Source of the DNA: JAJTHJ01 sp046316025
GTDB taxonomy: Bacteria > Pseudomonadota > Gammaproteobacteria > Burkholderiales > Burkholderiaceae_F
DNA length: 34,245 bases
NCBI GenBank assembly: GCA_046316025.1
Contig: JBKCXU010000154.1
Coordinates: forward strand, 1 to 34,245
Reading direction: 5' to 3'
Each line of letters starts with the position of its first letter. The first letter of the stretch is position 1. Below, piece after piece: positions 14,677-21,772 of this stretch. A model generated the notes under the pieces. That model had not been told where the DNA came from. It was given only the letters and a program-made list of their open reading frames with translations, and did no database searches. Made by a program: the position numbers and the translations under genes.

Positions 14677-15111
14677 ATGTTCAAGAAGATCCTGTTGCCC
14701 ACGGACGGCTCGGAACTGTCCACCAAGGCGGTCGCTGGCGCCGTCGACTTTGCCGCCAAACTCGGCGCCGGCCTGGTCGGCCTGACCGTGGTGGAGCCGT
14801 ACTCGTACGCCTCACTGTCCGAATACCGGCCCGAGTCGTTCGAAGATTACGAAGCCCGCATGGAGACACTCGCCAACGAACGCCTGGCCAACCTGCGGGC
14901 TGCCTGCCAGGCTGCCGGCGTGGCCTGCGAGGCGGCGGTGGTCAAGTCCTTCGCGCCCTACGAGGCGATCATCGACACCGCCAGCAAGTTCGGCTGCGAC
15001 GTGATCTTCATGGCCTCGCACGGACGGCGCGGGCTAAACGCGATCCTGCTCGGCAGCGAGACGCAAAAGGTGCTCACGCACTCGTCGATCCCAGTGATGG
15101 TGTATCGGTAG
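14677..15111 (+). CDS. Single-domain universal stress protein
   Basis: 144 aa, one UspA domain. It begins MFKKILLPTDGSELSTKAV and has the ATP-binding loop SHGRRGLNAILLGSETQKVL (G-x2-G-x9-G-S) near the C-terminus, so it belongs to the nucleotide-binding (UspFG/MJ0577-like) group rather than UspA proper. GAGGAG stands 6 bases before the ATG. Such proteins accumulate in stationary phase or low oxygen in pseudomonads and betaproteobacteria, often under ANR/FNR control, and an FNR-like box is seen at 14607-14620. Twenty-four bases after the stop begin two hemerythrin genes, so an oxygen-responsive operon is likely. Confidence 0.95.
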   Translation: MFKKILLPTDGSELSTKAVAGAVDFAAKLGAGLVGLTVVEPYSYASLSEYRPESFEDYEARMETLANERLANLRAACQAAGVACEAAVVKSFAPYEAIIDTASKFGCDVIFMASHGRRGLNAILLGSETQKVLTHSSIPVMVYR

Positions 15112-15135
15112 ACAGCTACGGCAGGAGACAGCGGC

Positions 15136-15534
15136 ATGACGGCAGCTACGGTCAAGGTCCGGCACGACGAAATCCTGGTCGGCTTCAAGCCGATCGACGA
15201 TCTGCACAAGGAGTTCCAGGACATCCTCGATGCGCTCAACGACCCGGCCGAGGCCGACTACGGCCAGCACCTGCTGGCGCTGCACGAGCACCTGCTGCGC
15301 CATTGCGCGACCGAAGAGCGGTTCATGCTGCAAGAGAACTACCCGCACTATGCGCGCCACAAGCGCGCGCACGAGCAGTTGCTGGAGTCGGTGTCCGACG
15401 TGCGGCGCCAGTTCGACGCCGGCGACATCGCTGCGGTGCGCCGCTACGCCGCCGGGATGATGGAGTGGTTCGCGATTCACGCCCAGTCCGAAGACGCCGA
15501 ACTCGCCGGCTTCCTGAAGGGTCTGCGTGCCTGA
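15136..15534 (+). CDS. Bacteriohemerythrin
   Basis: 132 aa, a single hemerythrin four-helix bundle. All seven di-iron ligands are in place: His24 (IDDLHKEF), His56 and Glu60 (HCATE), His75 and His79 (HKRAH), His115 and Asp120 (HAQSED). It should bind O2 reversibly at a non-haem di-iron site; in other bacteria such proteins deliver or scavenge oxygen, or bind NO. No signal peptide or partner domain is present, so it is cytoplasmic. AGGAG lies before the ATG. The stop overlaps the GTG of the next hemerythrin gene by 8 bases. The paralogues share the N-terminal pattern VG(F/Y)-x-PID-(D/E)-LH-x-EF, indicating a tandem duplication. Confidence 0.93.
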   Translation: MTAATVKVRHDEILVGFKPIDDLHKEFQDILDALNDPAEADYGQHLLALHEHLLRHCATEERFMLQENYPHYARHKRAHEQLLESVSDVRRQFDAGDIAAVRRYAAGMMEWFAIHAQSEDAELAGFLKGLRA

Positions 15535-15946
15535 CGCCGCCGCTGCGCCGGCGGTCGGCGCGGTCGGCTACGCGCCGATCGACGAACTGCATCTGGAGTT
15601 CGAGCAACTGGCCGCGCAACTGGCGGCGGGCGACGATCTTCCGGCCACGCTCGATGCGCTGCTCGAGCACATCGACCGCCACTTCGGCCTGGAAGAGCGA
15701 CTGATGAGCGCCTGCGCCTTCCCGATGCTCGGCTGCCATGCCCGCGAACACGCGAGCGTGCACGAGGTCGTGGCCGAGGTGCGCCGTCGCCACGCCGCGG
15801 GTGAGCCCGAGTTCGCGCAACGCCTGGCCGAGGCGCTGCCGCAGTGGTTCGCCTTGCACGCCAGCACGATGGATGCGGCCCTGGCGCATTACCTCGCGGG
15901 CCGCGAGGACATCATTGCCCGGCGCGACGCCGCGGGCCCGGCTTAA
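15527..15946 (+). CDS. Second bacteriohemerythrin, diverged tandem copy
   Basis: 139 aa starting at GTG 15527, overlapping the previous gene by 8 bases. Ligands are again complete: His22, His52 and Glu56 (HFGLE), His71 and His75 (HAREH), His111 and Asp116 (HASTMD). Two cysteines (in SACAFPMLGC) just before the third helix have no counterpart in the first copy and could make it redox sensitive. The C-terminus is longer, with an Ala-rich tail. Retention of every ligand in both copies suggests both are functional O2-binding proteins, perhaps with different affinities or forming a hetero-oligomer; that is inference. Translational coupling to the first copy is likely from the overlap. Confidence 0.9.
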   Translation: MPDAAAAPAVGAVGYAPIDELHLEFEQLAAQLAAGDDLPATLDALLEHIDRHFGLEERLMSACAFPMLGCHAREHASVHEVVAEVRRRHAAGEPEFAQRLAEALPQWFALHASTMDAALAHYLAGREDIIARRDAAGPA

Positions 15947-15985
15947 CTTGCCGCCGGGGAACCGGCCAACCTGTGGGACATCCAC

Positions 15986-16432
15986 GTGCAGCGGACGCGC
16001 TACGCGGACGATCTGCTGGCGCGGCGCACCATCGAGTTGGAGCCGCTCAGCCTGGCCTTGCTGCGCAATGCCGACGGCAGCCGCCCGCTGCGCGACATGG
16101 CGATCGCGCTCGATCTGCGCGCGGACCGGGCCAAGGCGATGGCCCAGAAGCTGCTCGACTCCGGGCTGCTGGTTCCCACCACCCCGCCGCGGGTGGACAG
16201 CCGCGACCCATTGCGCCCGCAGATGCGCGAGATCGTGCGCCGGCTGCGCCCGATCCTGATCGAGCACGCCGGACCGGAAGCCGCTTACGCTCTGGAAGTC
16301 GATGCTCCCGAGTGCAAGGACCTGGCCGATCTGGTCGTACGCATGCGTCGGCGCTTCATCGATCCACAAGCGCGCGACCGCTTTACCGCGGCGGCGCTTC
16401 AGTTGTCGGCAGCGCCCTCGTCCGATGCCTGA
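15986..16432 (+). CDS. Unknown protein, PqqD/winged-helix-like, in the hemerythrin operon
   Basis: 148 aa from GTG 15986. I do not recognise a firm family. The N-terminal half (ELEPLSLALLRNADGSRPLRDMAIALDLRADRAKAMAQKLLDSGLLVP) has the look of a PqqD-like or winged-helix domain: a short strand, a 'dG.r.l.d' turn, then two helices and a wing. The C-terminal half (about 75-140: REIVRRLRPILIEHAGPEAAYALEVDAPECKDLADLVVRMRRRFIDPQARDRFTAA) loosely recalls small helical regions at the ends of some bacterial Ser/Thr kinases. The start is uncertain: the frame is open from the preceding gene's TAA, and the plausible coding residues LWDIHVQRTRY begin before the GTG, at a CTG (15971). It lies 39 bases after the second hemerythrin and converges with the Rieske gene. 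Confidence 0.7.
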   Translation: MQRTRYADDLLARRTIELEPLSLALLRNADGSRPLRDMAIALDLRADRAKAMAQKLLDSGLLVPTTPPRVDSRDPLRPQMREIVRRLRPILIEHAGPEAAYALEVDAPECKDLADLVVRMRRRFIDPQARDRFTAAALQLSAAPSSDA

Positions 16433-16445
16433 GGCGGCGCCCGCG

Positions 16446-17576
16446 TCAGAGCGTCCGCCGCTGCCGCATCGCGCGCCGCAACCAGGCGTGAAAATGGATC
16501 ATCCCGTCTTCGTGCGGTGAGTGAAACGGGCCGGTGTCGTCTTCGCCGGCCAGCCAAAGAGCACGCCGGCCGCGCCGCAACCGCCGGCAGGCCCCGGCGT
16601 CCTCGGCGGCGCTCTCGGCATAGGCCGCCTGGTGCGCTTCGACGATGTGCCGCTCGAAGGCGTGAACCTCTTCCGGGTAGTAGAACTCGACGATGTTGGT
16701 CGTCCGCTCCGGCGAACGCGGGATCAGCGTGCTGACCACCAGCGCGCACGGATACCACTCGATCATCACATTCGGATAGAGAATCGACCAGACCGTGCCG
16801 TACTTGGGCAGCACGCCACCGCTGTAGGCAAGGATCGAGTCGCGGTAGCGCGCGTAATTGGCCGAGGTCTGCTCGCGCAGTTGGTCGCGCACGCCCATGA
16901 TTTGATAGCTCCAGCGCTCGCCGAAGCCCCACTCGTAGTTGCCGGCGTCGACGAAGCGCTGCAAGCCGGGGTGCACCGCCTGCACGTGGTAGAGCTCGAG
17001 GAAGATCTCGAGAAACTCCTTCCAGTTGAAGTCGCACTCGTCGATCTGCATGCGGTCGAACATGTAGCCGGAGAAGTCGTAATCGGCGGCGAGAGGAAAG
17101 CTGGCGAGGTCGGCCGCCGCGTTGCGCGGTCCGGCAAAGAGCAGCCCCTGCCAGGAGTGCAAGGCGGTGCGCGGCAGGGCGCAGTCGGGCGGGCGGTCGA
17201 AATCCGGAGCGCCGAGCAGGCGCCCGTCGAGGTCGTACGTCCAGCGGTGCAGCGGGCAGACGATGTTGTCCACCCGCGCCCGCCCTTCGAGCAGCAGCCC
17301 CTGCCGATGGCGGCAAACATTGGACAGCAGGTGAATGCCGCCGCGGGCATGCACCAGCGCCTTGCCGTGCTCGGTCCACGGCAGCGTCATGGTGTCGCCA
17401 ACTTCGGGCACCATCAGCCGATGCCCGCTGTAGCCGGGCCCAGAGGCAAAGAGCACTTGCATCTCCCGCTCGAACCAAACCGGATCGAAGTACCAATTCA
17501 CCGGCAGCGGAGCCGTGCTGTCGATGAGTGCCGTGTCGAGACCGGAGCGGCGCGAGACGGGATCGGGAGCGTTCAT
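16446..17576 (-). CDS. Rieske ring-hydroxylating-type oxygenase, alpha subunit
   Basis: 376 aa. The Rieske [2Fe-2S] ligands are Cys88-x-His90 and Cys107-x2-His110 (VCRHRQG...NIVCPLHRWTYDLDG). The catalytic domain has NWKEFLEIFLELYHVQAVHPGL with iron ligands His197 and His202, and Asp326 (AEDAGACRRL) as the probable third ligand. The layout resembles non-aromatic members such as GbcA, choline or carnitine monooxygenases, which N-demethylate or hydroxylate small substrates with O2, but the substrate is not readable. No ferredoxin or reductase gene is near, so it depends on electron carriers encoded elsewhere. It is a single gene on the minus strand, converging with the hemerythrin operon 13 bases away and with a 301-base gap upstream. 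Confidence 0.92.
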   Translation of the reverse strand: MNAPDPVSRRSGLDTALIDSTAPLPVNWYFDPVWFEREMQVLFASGPGYSGHRLMVPEVGDTMTLPWTEHGKALVHARGGIHLLSNVCRHRQGLLLEGRARVDNIVCPLHRWTYDLDGRLLGAPDFDRPPDCALPRTALHSWQGLLFAGPRNAAADLASFPLAADYDFSGYMFDRMQIDECDFNWKEFLEIFLELYHVQAVHPGLQRFVDAGNYEWGFGERWSYQIMGVRDQLREQTSANYARYRDSILAYSGGVLPKYGTVWSILYPNVMIEWYPCALVVSTLIPRSPERTTNIVEFYYPEEVHAFERHIVEAHQAAYAESAAEDAGACRRLRRGRRALWLAGEDDTGPFHSPHEDGMIHFHAWLRRAMRQRRTL

Positions 17577-17877
17577 GGCGACTTCAGCCGGTCAATCTGG
17601 TTTTCGCAGACAGGTCCGGCGATCATACAAGTGCTCGCCCACGCACCGGCGCCGGAGAGACTGGCGGAAGGTGTTGGCCGGCATGACCAAGGTGGCACGA
17701 TCGCAGACATTGCCGTCGACCTCCGATATCTGGCGGATCGGATGCGAGGCGCCGATCATCCGGCCCAAGCTTGATTCGTAAGCGCGCCCAGCGTGGCGCA
17801 CGCCGGAGCAAAAAGATGCAGCGCGACATCGTCGGCCCCCACGGACTTCCCTGCCGGAGCGGCAAGGCGGCCGGCGG
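17577..17877. other. Gap of 301 bases upstream of the Rieske gene
   Basis: No gene is convincing on either strand; the open minus-strand frames through here lack family features and read as Arg/Cys-rich shadow protein. It must hold the Rieske promoter. I found no clear -10/-35 pair or strong hairpin. Confidence 0.4.
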
Positions 17878-18192
17878 ATGAAAGACCTCGCGCTCGACGA
17901 TGGTGGCGCCGGCACCGGGGCGCACTCTCTGCCGCATCCGGCGGTGCACTCCGCACCCAAGCAGGCTGCGCGCAAACGCCGCTCCGCGTCGCTGGCCCTG
18001 GGCGACCTCGCGCTGCTGACCGCAATGTTGCGTCCAATCCTCGGTCGCGCCGCCCAGACGCTGGTGAGTCTGTCGGCAATCGATGCCAAAGACCGCAACG
18101 GCATGGTCGATGCCTTGGCCCGCGATCTCAGTGACCCTGCGTTGCAAGACGCTTTTCGCGTCGCCGCCCGGGTCGCACTGACGCCGCGCTGA
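17878..18192 (+). CDS. Small hypothetical protein
   Basis: 104 aa, no family recognised. The N-terminal third is Gly/His/Ala-rich and basic (KQAARKRRSA); the rest is a plausible helical protein (ALLTAMLRPILGRAAQTLVSL, then DRNGMVDALARDLSDPALQDAFRVAARVAL). Codon third positions are strongly G/C, as in neighbouring real genes, which supports coding. No convincing ribosome binding site precedes the ATG, and the opposite strand is also open, so it may be a chance frame. It lies 187 bases upstream of the NarL-type regulator on the same strand. Confidence 0.45.
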   Translation: MKDLALDDGGAGTGAHSLPHPAVHSAPKQAARKRRSASLALGDLALLTAMLRPILGRAAQTLVSLSAIDAKDRNGMVDALARDLSDPALQDAFRVAARVALTPR

Positions 18193-18379
18193 AGCAGCGC
18201 CCACTACTGCGTCCCGACTGCGCAAGCAGGCGCCGGCAACGCGGCCGCGGGGACCGCGGCGACTCCAACCCGCCGCTGAGCGTTTGCGGGCAGCGGCCCG
18301 CGCCGCACGGCGCGCCGGCGCCGGCATCCGGTACGATCAATGGCAACGTCGACCCCTCGCCAGCTCAGGCCGAACCGTC

Positions 18380-19060
18380 GTGAACATTCTGCTCGTGGAC
18401 GATCATCCGTTGATGCGCGCCGGACTTGAAGCCGCGTTGTCCGTGTCCGTGGGCGACGCGCAGATCTTCTCGGCCAACGCGCAGGATGAGGCCTTGACCT
18501 TGCTGCGGGGACGCAGCAACTGGGATCTCGTGCTGCTCGACCTGCGGATTCCGACGGTTCAGGACGGTGTTGCGGTCCTGCGCGCGGTGGTGGCGGCCTC
18601 ACCGGCGCCGCCGGTGATCGTGCTGTCCGCAGAGGCGGATCCGCCGCTGGTGGAGCAGCTGCGCGCAATCGGTGCGCGCGGCTTCGTCTCGAAGAGCAAA
18701 GGCCCGGAAACGCTGCTGGCGGCCATTCGCATCGTCCTCGCCGGCGGCGAGTACTTCCCGGTCGGCGGCATGCCTCCCGCAGTGCAGCACCCCGACCGAG
18801 CCTTGCATGCCGGGCGCCCTTGCCCCGACCTGATCCCGCGCGTCTGGCAGGTCTATCACCTGGTATCGAGCGGACTGACCATCAAGATGATCGGCCGGAA
18901 ACTGAACATCACCGAGGGTGCGGTGAAGAACTATGTGACCCGCCTGCTCGACGGCCTGGACGCGCGCAATCGCGGCGAAGCGATCTCCATTTACAAGGAG
19001 AACATCAGCCGCTGGCAACTCGATGCGGCCTACCGCGGCGGCGAGGGCCCTCGCGGTTAG
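18380..19060 (+). CDS. NarL/LuxR-type response regulator
   Basis: 226 aa from GTG 18380, which gives the standard receiver start (VNILLVDDHPLMRAGLEAAL). Phospho-acceptor Asp54 lies in WDLVLLDLRIP, the switch Ser in VIVLSAEAD, and the conserved Lys in GFVSKSKG. A LuxR-type HTH occupies about 150-210 (VWQVYHLVSSGLTIKMIGRKLNITEGAVKNYVTRLLDGLDARNR). A longer in-frame ATG start at 18284 adds 32 Arg/Ala-rich residues unlike the family and is rejected. The hybrid histidine kinase on the opposite strand converges 154 bases downstream and is the obvious candidate partner, directly or through a phosphorelay. Targets are unknown. Confidence 0.9.
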   Translation: MNILLVDDHPLMRAGLEAALSVSVGDAQIFSANAQDEALTLLRGRSNWDLVLLDLRIPTVQDGVAVLRAVVAASPAPPVIVLSAEADPPLVEQLRAIGARGFVSKSKGPETLLAAIRIVLAGGEYFPVGGMPPAVQHPDRALHAGRPCPDLIPRVWQVYHLVSSGLTIKMIGRKLNITEGAVKNYVTRLLDGLDARNRGEAISIYKENISRWQLDAAYRGGEGPRG

Positions 19061-19214
19061 CGCGTCTGACCGCCTCGCGCGGGGATCGTTGCGGGCGCCC
19101 CGGCGCGGTGCCGCCAAGCCACATTCGTTAGCCGCACAAAGCGGGCCGGCCGAGCTTGCGTTCGACGCGACTTCGCCCGCGACAGGGATGAGCCGCCATC
19201 CGCTCGCGCCGCGA

Positions 19215-20951
19215 TCACGATGCCGGCGGAGGCGGGCGCGGCACGGTGCTGCGGGCAGCCAGCAGCGCACGCTCCAGTTCGTCGGGCTTGATCTGCCGCG
19301 GCACCGCACTGTTTGCCGGGGCGCGCAATTGCACCCCGCCGTCGCCAACGACGAGCGACGGGATGTCCGCACCGTAGGCATCCTGCAGCCGGGTGATCAC
19401 CTGCTCCGAGGTCTCGCCGGCGCCCATCGCATCATCGACGATCATCAGGTCGGGCGTGGTCAGGATGCCGGAGAGCTTCTCTTCCGCTTCGGCGCCGCTG
19501 CCGGCATCGACAACCGTTGCCCCCCAGGACTCGATCACCGGACGCATGGCGTCGCGCCGGGCCGAGTCGTCGTCGACCAGCACGACCATCGAGCCGGCCA
19601 GCGGCTGCGCAGTAAGCGGCGCCTGTGCCTTGGCCCGGGCCGCGTTGGGCGCCGGTTCGCGCACCACCGATTCGACCGCCCGCACGAGTTGCGGCACCAC
19701 CACCGTAAATGCGGAGCCCGACCCCGGTTCGGACTCCACTTCCAGCCGGTGATCGAGCGCGTCGCACAGCCTCTTCGTTATGGCCAGCCCCAGCCCGGTA
19801 CCGCCGCGATCCTTGCGAACCTGGTGAAACTCTTCGAACAAGTGTTCCCGATCCCGTGTGGCAATGCCGATGCCGGTGTCGCGCACGCGGATCCGCACCA
19901 TGCCGTCGGCCGGGACGGCCCGCAGATAGACCAGACCAACATCCGTGTAGCGGATGGCGTTGGAAACGAAATTCGAGACGATCCGCTGCAAGGCGACCGG
20001 GTCGCTACGACAAGCCAGGTCGGTCTTGTATACATGCAAGGTCAGTCCCTTGGCCCGCGCCTGCTCGGCGAACTCGCTATGGACGTTCTCGAACACGATG
20101 CGCAACGGTACCGGCTGCATGCGCAGTTCGACGGCACCGGCGTCGAGCTTGGTGAGTTCGAGCAGGTCGCGAATCATGTGGTCGGTGGTCTGGGCCGCCT
20201 GTTCCAGGCGACGCAACACGGTCTCCGCCGGTGGATCCTTCAAACGCGCGCGCAGGGCCTGCGACAGAAAAGCCACGGCATGCAGCGGCTGGCGCAGGTC
20301 GTGGCTGGCCGCCGCGATGAAGCGCGTGCGCGACTGCTTGATGCGCTCGAAGCGGTCGCGGTGCGCGATCAGCGTCCGCCGTGCCGCAAACTCGGCCCGA
20401 GCCAGACGGCCCAGCAGCACGCTCATGGCCACGCCAATTGCCACCGCCTGCAACACGCCCAGTTGCTCGGCCGCGTACACCGCGAGCGTCTCCCGCCCGG
20501 CCCAGAGAACCCACGCCTGGAGCCCCCACAGAAGCAGCGCCACGAGCAGCCCCGGCAGCAAGGCCGGCTGCGCAGCGGCCAGCAGCAGCACGAGCAGAGC
20601 TTCCAGCGACCCGCCATGCGTGGCCAGCGCATCCGGAGCGGTTGCGCTGGCGCGCAGCACGACCCAGCCGATACCGACCACAGCCAGACCCGTCAACAAC
20701 CAGTGCGGGTAGCGCTCCAAGTCCCGCCGCCGGTGCGCCAGCGTCGTCAGTGCAAGCAAAGGCAGGCCAACCAGCCCCCAGCCGATCCAGGCCATCCATC
20801 CGGCCGCTGTAGCGTCGCTGCGTGCGGCGTCGACAACGGCAGCCACGGCAACCGCGGCGGCGTAAGCCGGCAGGACCCAGGCCGCGACTGCCGCCATCCG
20901 AGGACCAAGACTGGCGCGGAACGCGGGCTCCTCGGAGTGCGGCAGCGACAT
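19215..20951 (-). CDS. Hybrid membrane sensor histidine kinase with C-terminal receiver (NahK/ErcS'-like)
   Basis: 578 aa from ATG 20951. About six membrane spans occupy 20-170. The HisKA motif RFIAAASHDLRQPLHAVAFLSQAL holds phospho-acceptor His217; the 'SHDLRQPLHA' form is typical of NahK/ErcS'-type hybrid kinases. The HATPase domain has SNFVSNAIRYT (N-box), DTGIGI (G1) and GGTGLGLAI (G2). The receiver at the C-terminus has VDDD, an Asp in PDLMIVDD and Lys in RQIKPDEL, but Gly replaces the usual Ser/Thr of the fourth strand (SLVVGDGG). A longer frame to ATG 21146 adds 65 residues of Ala/Gly/Arg-rich low-complexity sequence; neither start has a strong ribosome binding site. The convergent NarL-type regulator is the probable partner. 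Confidence 0.9.
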   Translation of the reverse strand: MSLPHSEEPAFRASLGPRMAAVAAWVLPAYAAAVAVAAVVDAARSDATAAGWMAWIGWGLVGLPLLALTTLAHRRRDLERYPHWLLTGLAVVGIGWVVLRASATAPDALATHGGSLEALLVLLLAAAQPALLPGLLVALLLWGLQAWVLWAGRETLAVYAAEQLGVLQAVAIGVAMSVLLGRLARAEFAARRTLIAHRDRFERIKQSRTRFIAAASHDLRQPLHAVAFLSQALRARLKDPPAETVLRRLEQAAQTTDHMIRDLLELTKLDAGAVELRMQPVPLRIVFENVHSEFAEQARAKGLTLHVYKTDLACRSDPVALQRIVSNFVSNAIRYTDVGLVYLRAVPADGMVRIRVRDTGIGIATRDREHLFEEFHQVRKDRGGTGLGLAITKRLCDALDHRLEVESEPGSGSAFTVVVPQLVRAVESVVREPAPNAARAKAQAPLTAQPLAGSMVVLVDDDSARRDAMRPVIESWGATVVDAGSGAEAEEKLSGILTTPDLMIVDDAMGAGETSEQVITRLQDAYGADIPSLVVGDGGVQLRAPANSAVPRQIKPDELERALLAARSTVPRPPPPAS

Positions 20952-21293
20952 CAGGCCGTCTTCGGACGACTCAGAACCCGAGGGTGCCCTTGCCGCGCGT
21001 GCCGAACCGGCCCCCGCAGTGCTCGCCGTACCTTCCCGTAACGGCGCGCTGCCCGGCTCCCCCTCGGCGCGCAGGCGATGCCCGCCAATCCGACTCTCCT
21101 GCGCCGGATCGCCGCCAGCTTCTGTGCCACGCAGATTGGAGGACATCGACGCTTGACCCGCTGCGCAAACTCCGGCTTCCCGGCGCGGCGCAAGACTACC
21201 GCGAACCGGGCGCCGCCGACAGCGGCAGGCCCGGCCCGGGCGCTGCCGCTATGCTTCGAGCCGTTCGTCCACCCGCAGCAGAGGATCGTTCCA
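20952..21293. other. Divergent intergenic region, about 340 bases
   Basis: It separates the hybrid kinase (-) from the 137-aa gene (+) if the shorter kinase start is right; with the longer start the gap is about 147 bases. An inverted repeat AGCGGCAG (21221-21228) / CTGCCGCT (21243-21250) encloses a palindromic CCCGG core. It may be an operator or leader hairpin for the + gene. No clear promoter elements seen. Confidence 0.35.
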
Positions 21294-21707
21294 ATGGCCG
21301 AGGCCGGCAACCCGCGCGAAGCGCACATGGACGCCACCGACTTGTGGCGCGAAGAACTCGTCACCGACCGCAAAGTCGGCACCGTTCGCGTCCTGGTACC
21401 CATCCGCGGCGACGGCAGCGCCGATCCCGGCCGCCGTACGGTGTACGTGGGCGAGGCGCAAATGATGACCAATGTCGGCGCTCTGCCGATCAGCTTCGAG
21501 ATCGACGCGACGAGTCTGGCCGAGGCCGTCGCGAAGTACGGCGAGCATGCGCGCGAGGCCTTCGAGCGGGCCGTGCGCGAATTGCAGGACATGCGGCGAC
21601 AGGCTGCCTCGTCGCTCGTCATTCCCGGCACCGGCGGCGGCGGTGCGTTCGGCCCCGGCGGCATGCCGCCCGCCATGGGCGGCGGCGGCAAGATTCAGCT
21701 GCCCTGA
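21294..21707 (+). CDS. Conserved-looking protein of unknown function
   Basis: 137 aa from ATG 21294, with GAGGA about 9 bases upstream. The first three-quarters look like an alpha/beta protein: DLWREELVTDRKVGTVRVLVPIRGDG, then RRTVYVGEAQMMTNVGALPISFEIDA, then a charged helix LAEAVAKYGEHAREAFERAVRELQDMRRQA. The tail is Gly/Pro/Met-rich (GGGGAFGPGGMPPAMGGGGK), reminiscent of flexible C-terminal tails. No signal peptide or membrane span. An in-frame extension to 21078 is Arg-rich and non-family-like. I do not recognise the family. It stands alone, 65 bases before the glutaryl-CoA dehydrogenase gene on the same strand. Confidence 0.8.
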   Translation: MAEAGNPREAHMDATDLWREELVTDRKVGTVRVLVPIRGDGSADPGRRTVYVGEAQMMTNVGALPISFEIDATSLAEAVAKYGEHAREAFERAVRELQDMRRQAASSLVIPGTGGGGAFGPGGMPPAMGGGGKIQLP

Positions 21708-21772
21708 AGCCAGTCGGGGGTCGGGTCGGCCGGGCCCGATAACCTTCGTTCCACGATCTTCGACCCTTGCTC

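Noticed and set aside
17592..18327. Minus-strand frames opposite the 104-aa ORF
   Set aside because: Cys/Arg-rich, no motifs, no ribosome binding site; the + frame has better codon bias.
19023..21041. 672-aa + frame antisense to the hybrid kinase
   Set aside because: The kinase motifs on the minus strand are unambiguous; this frame has none.
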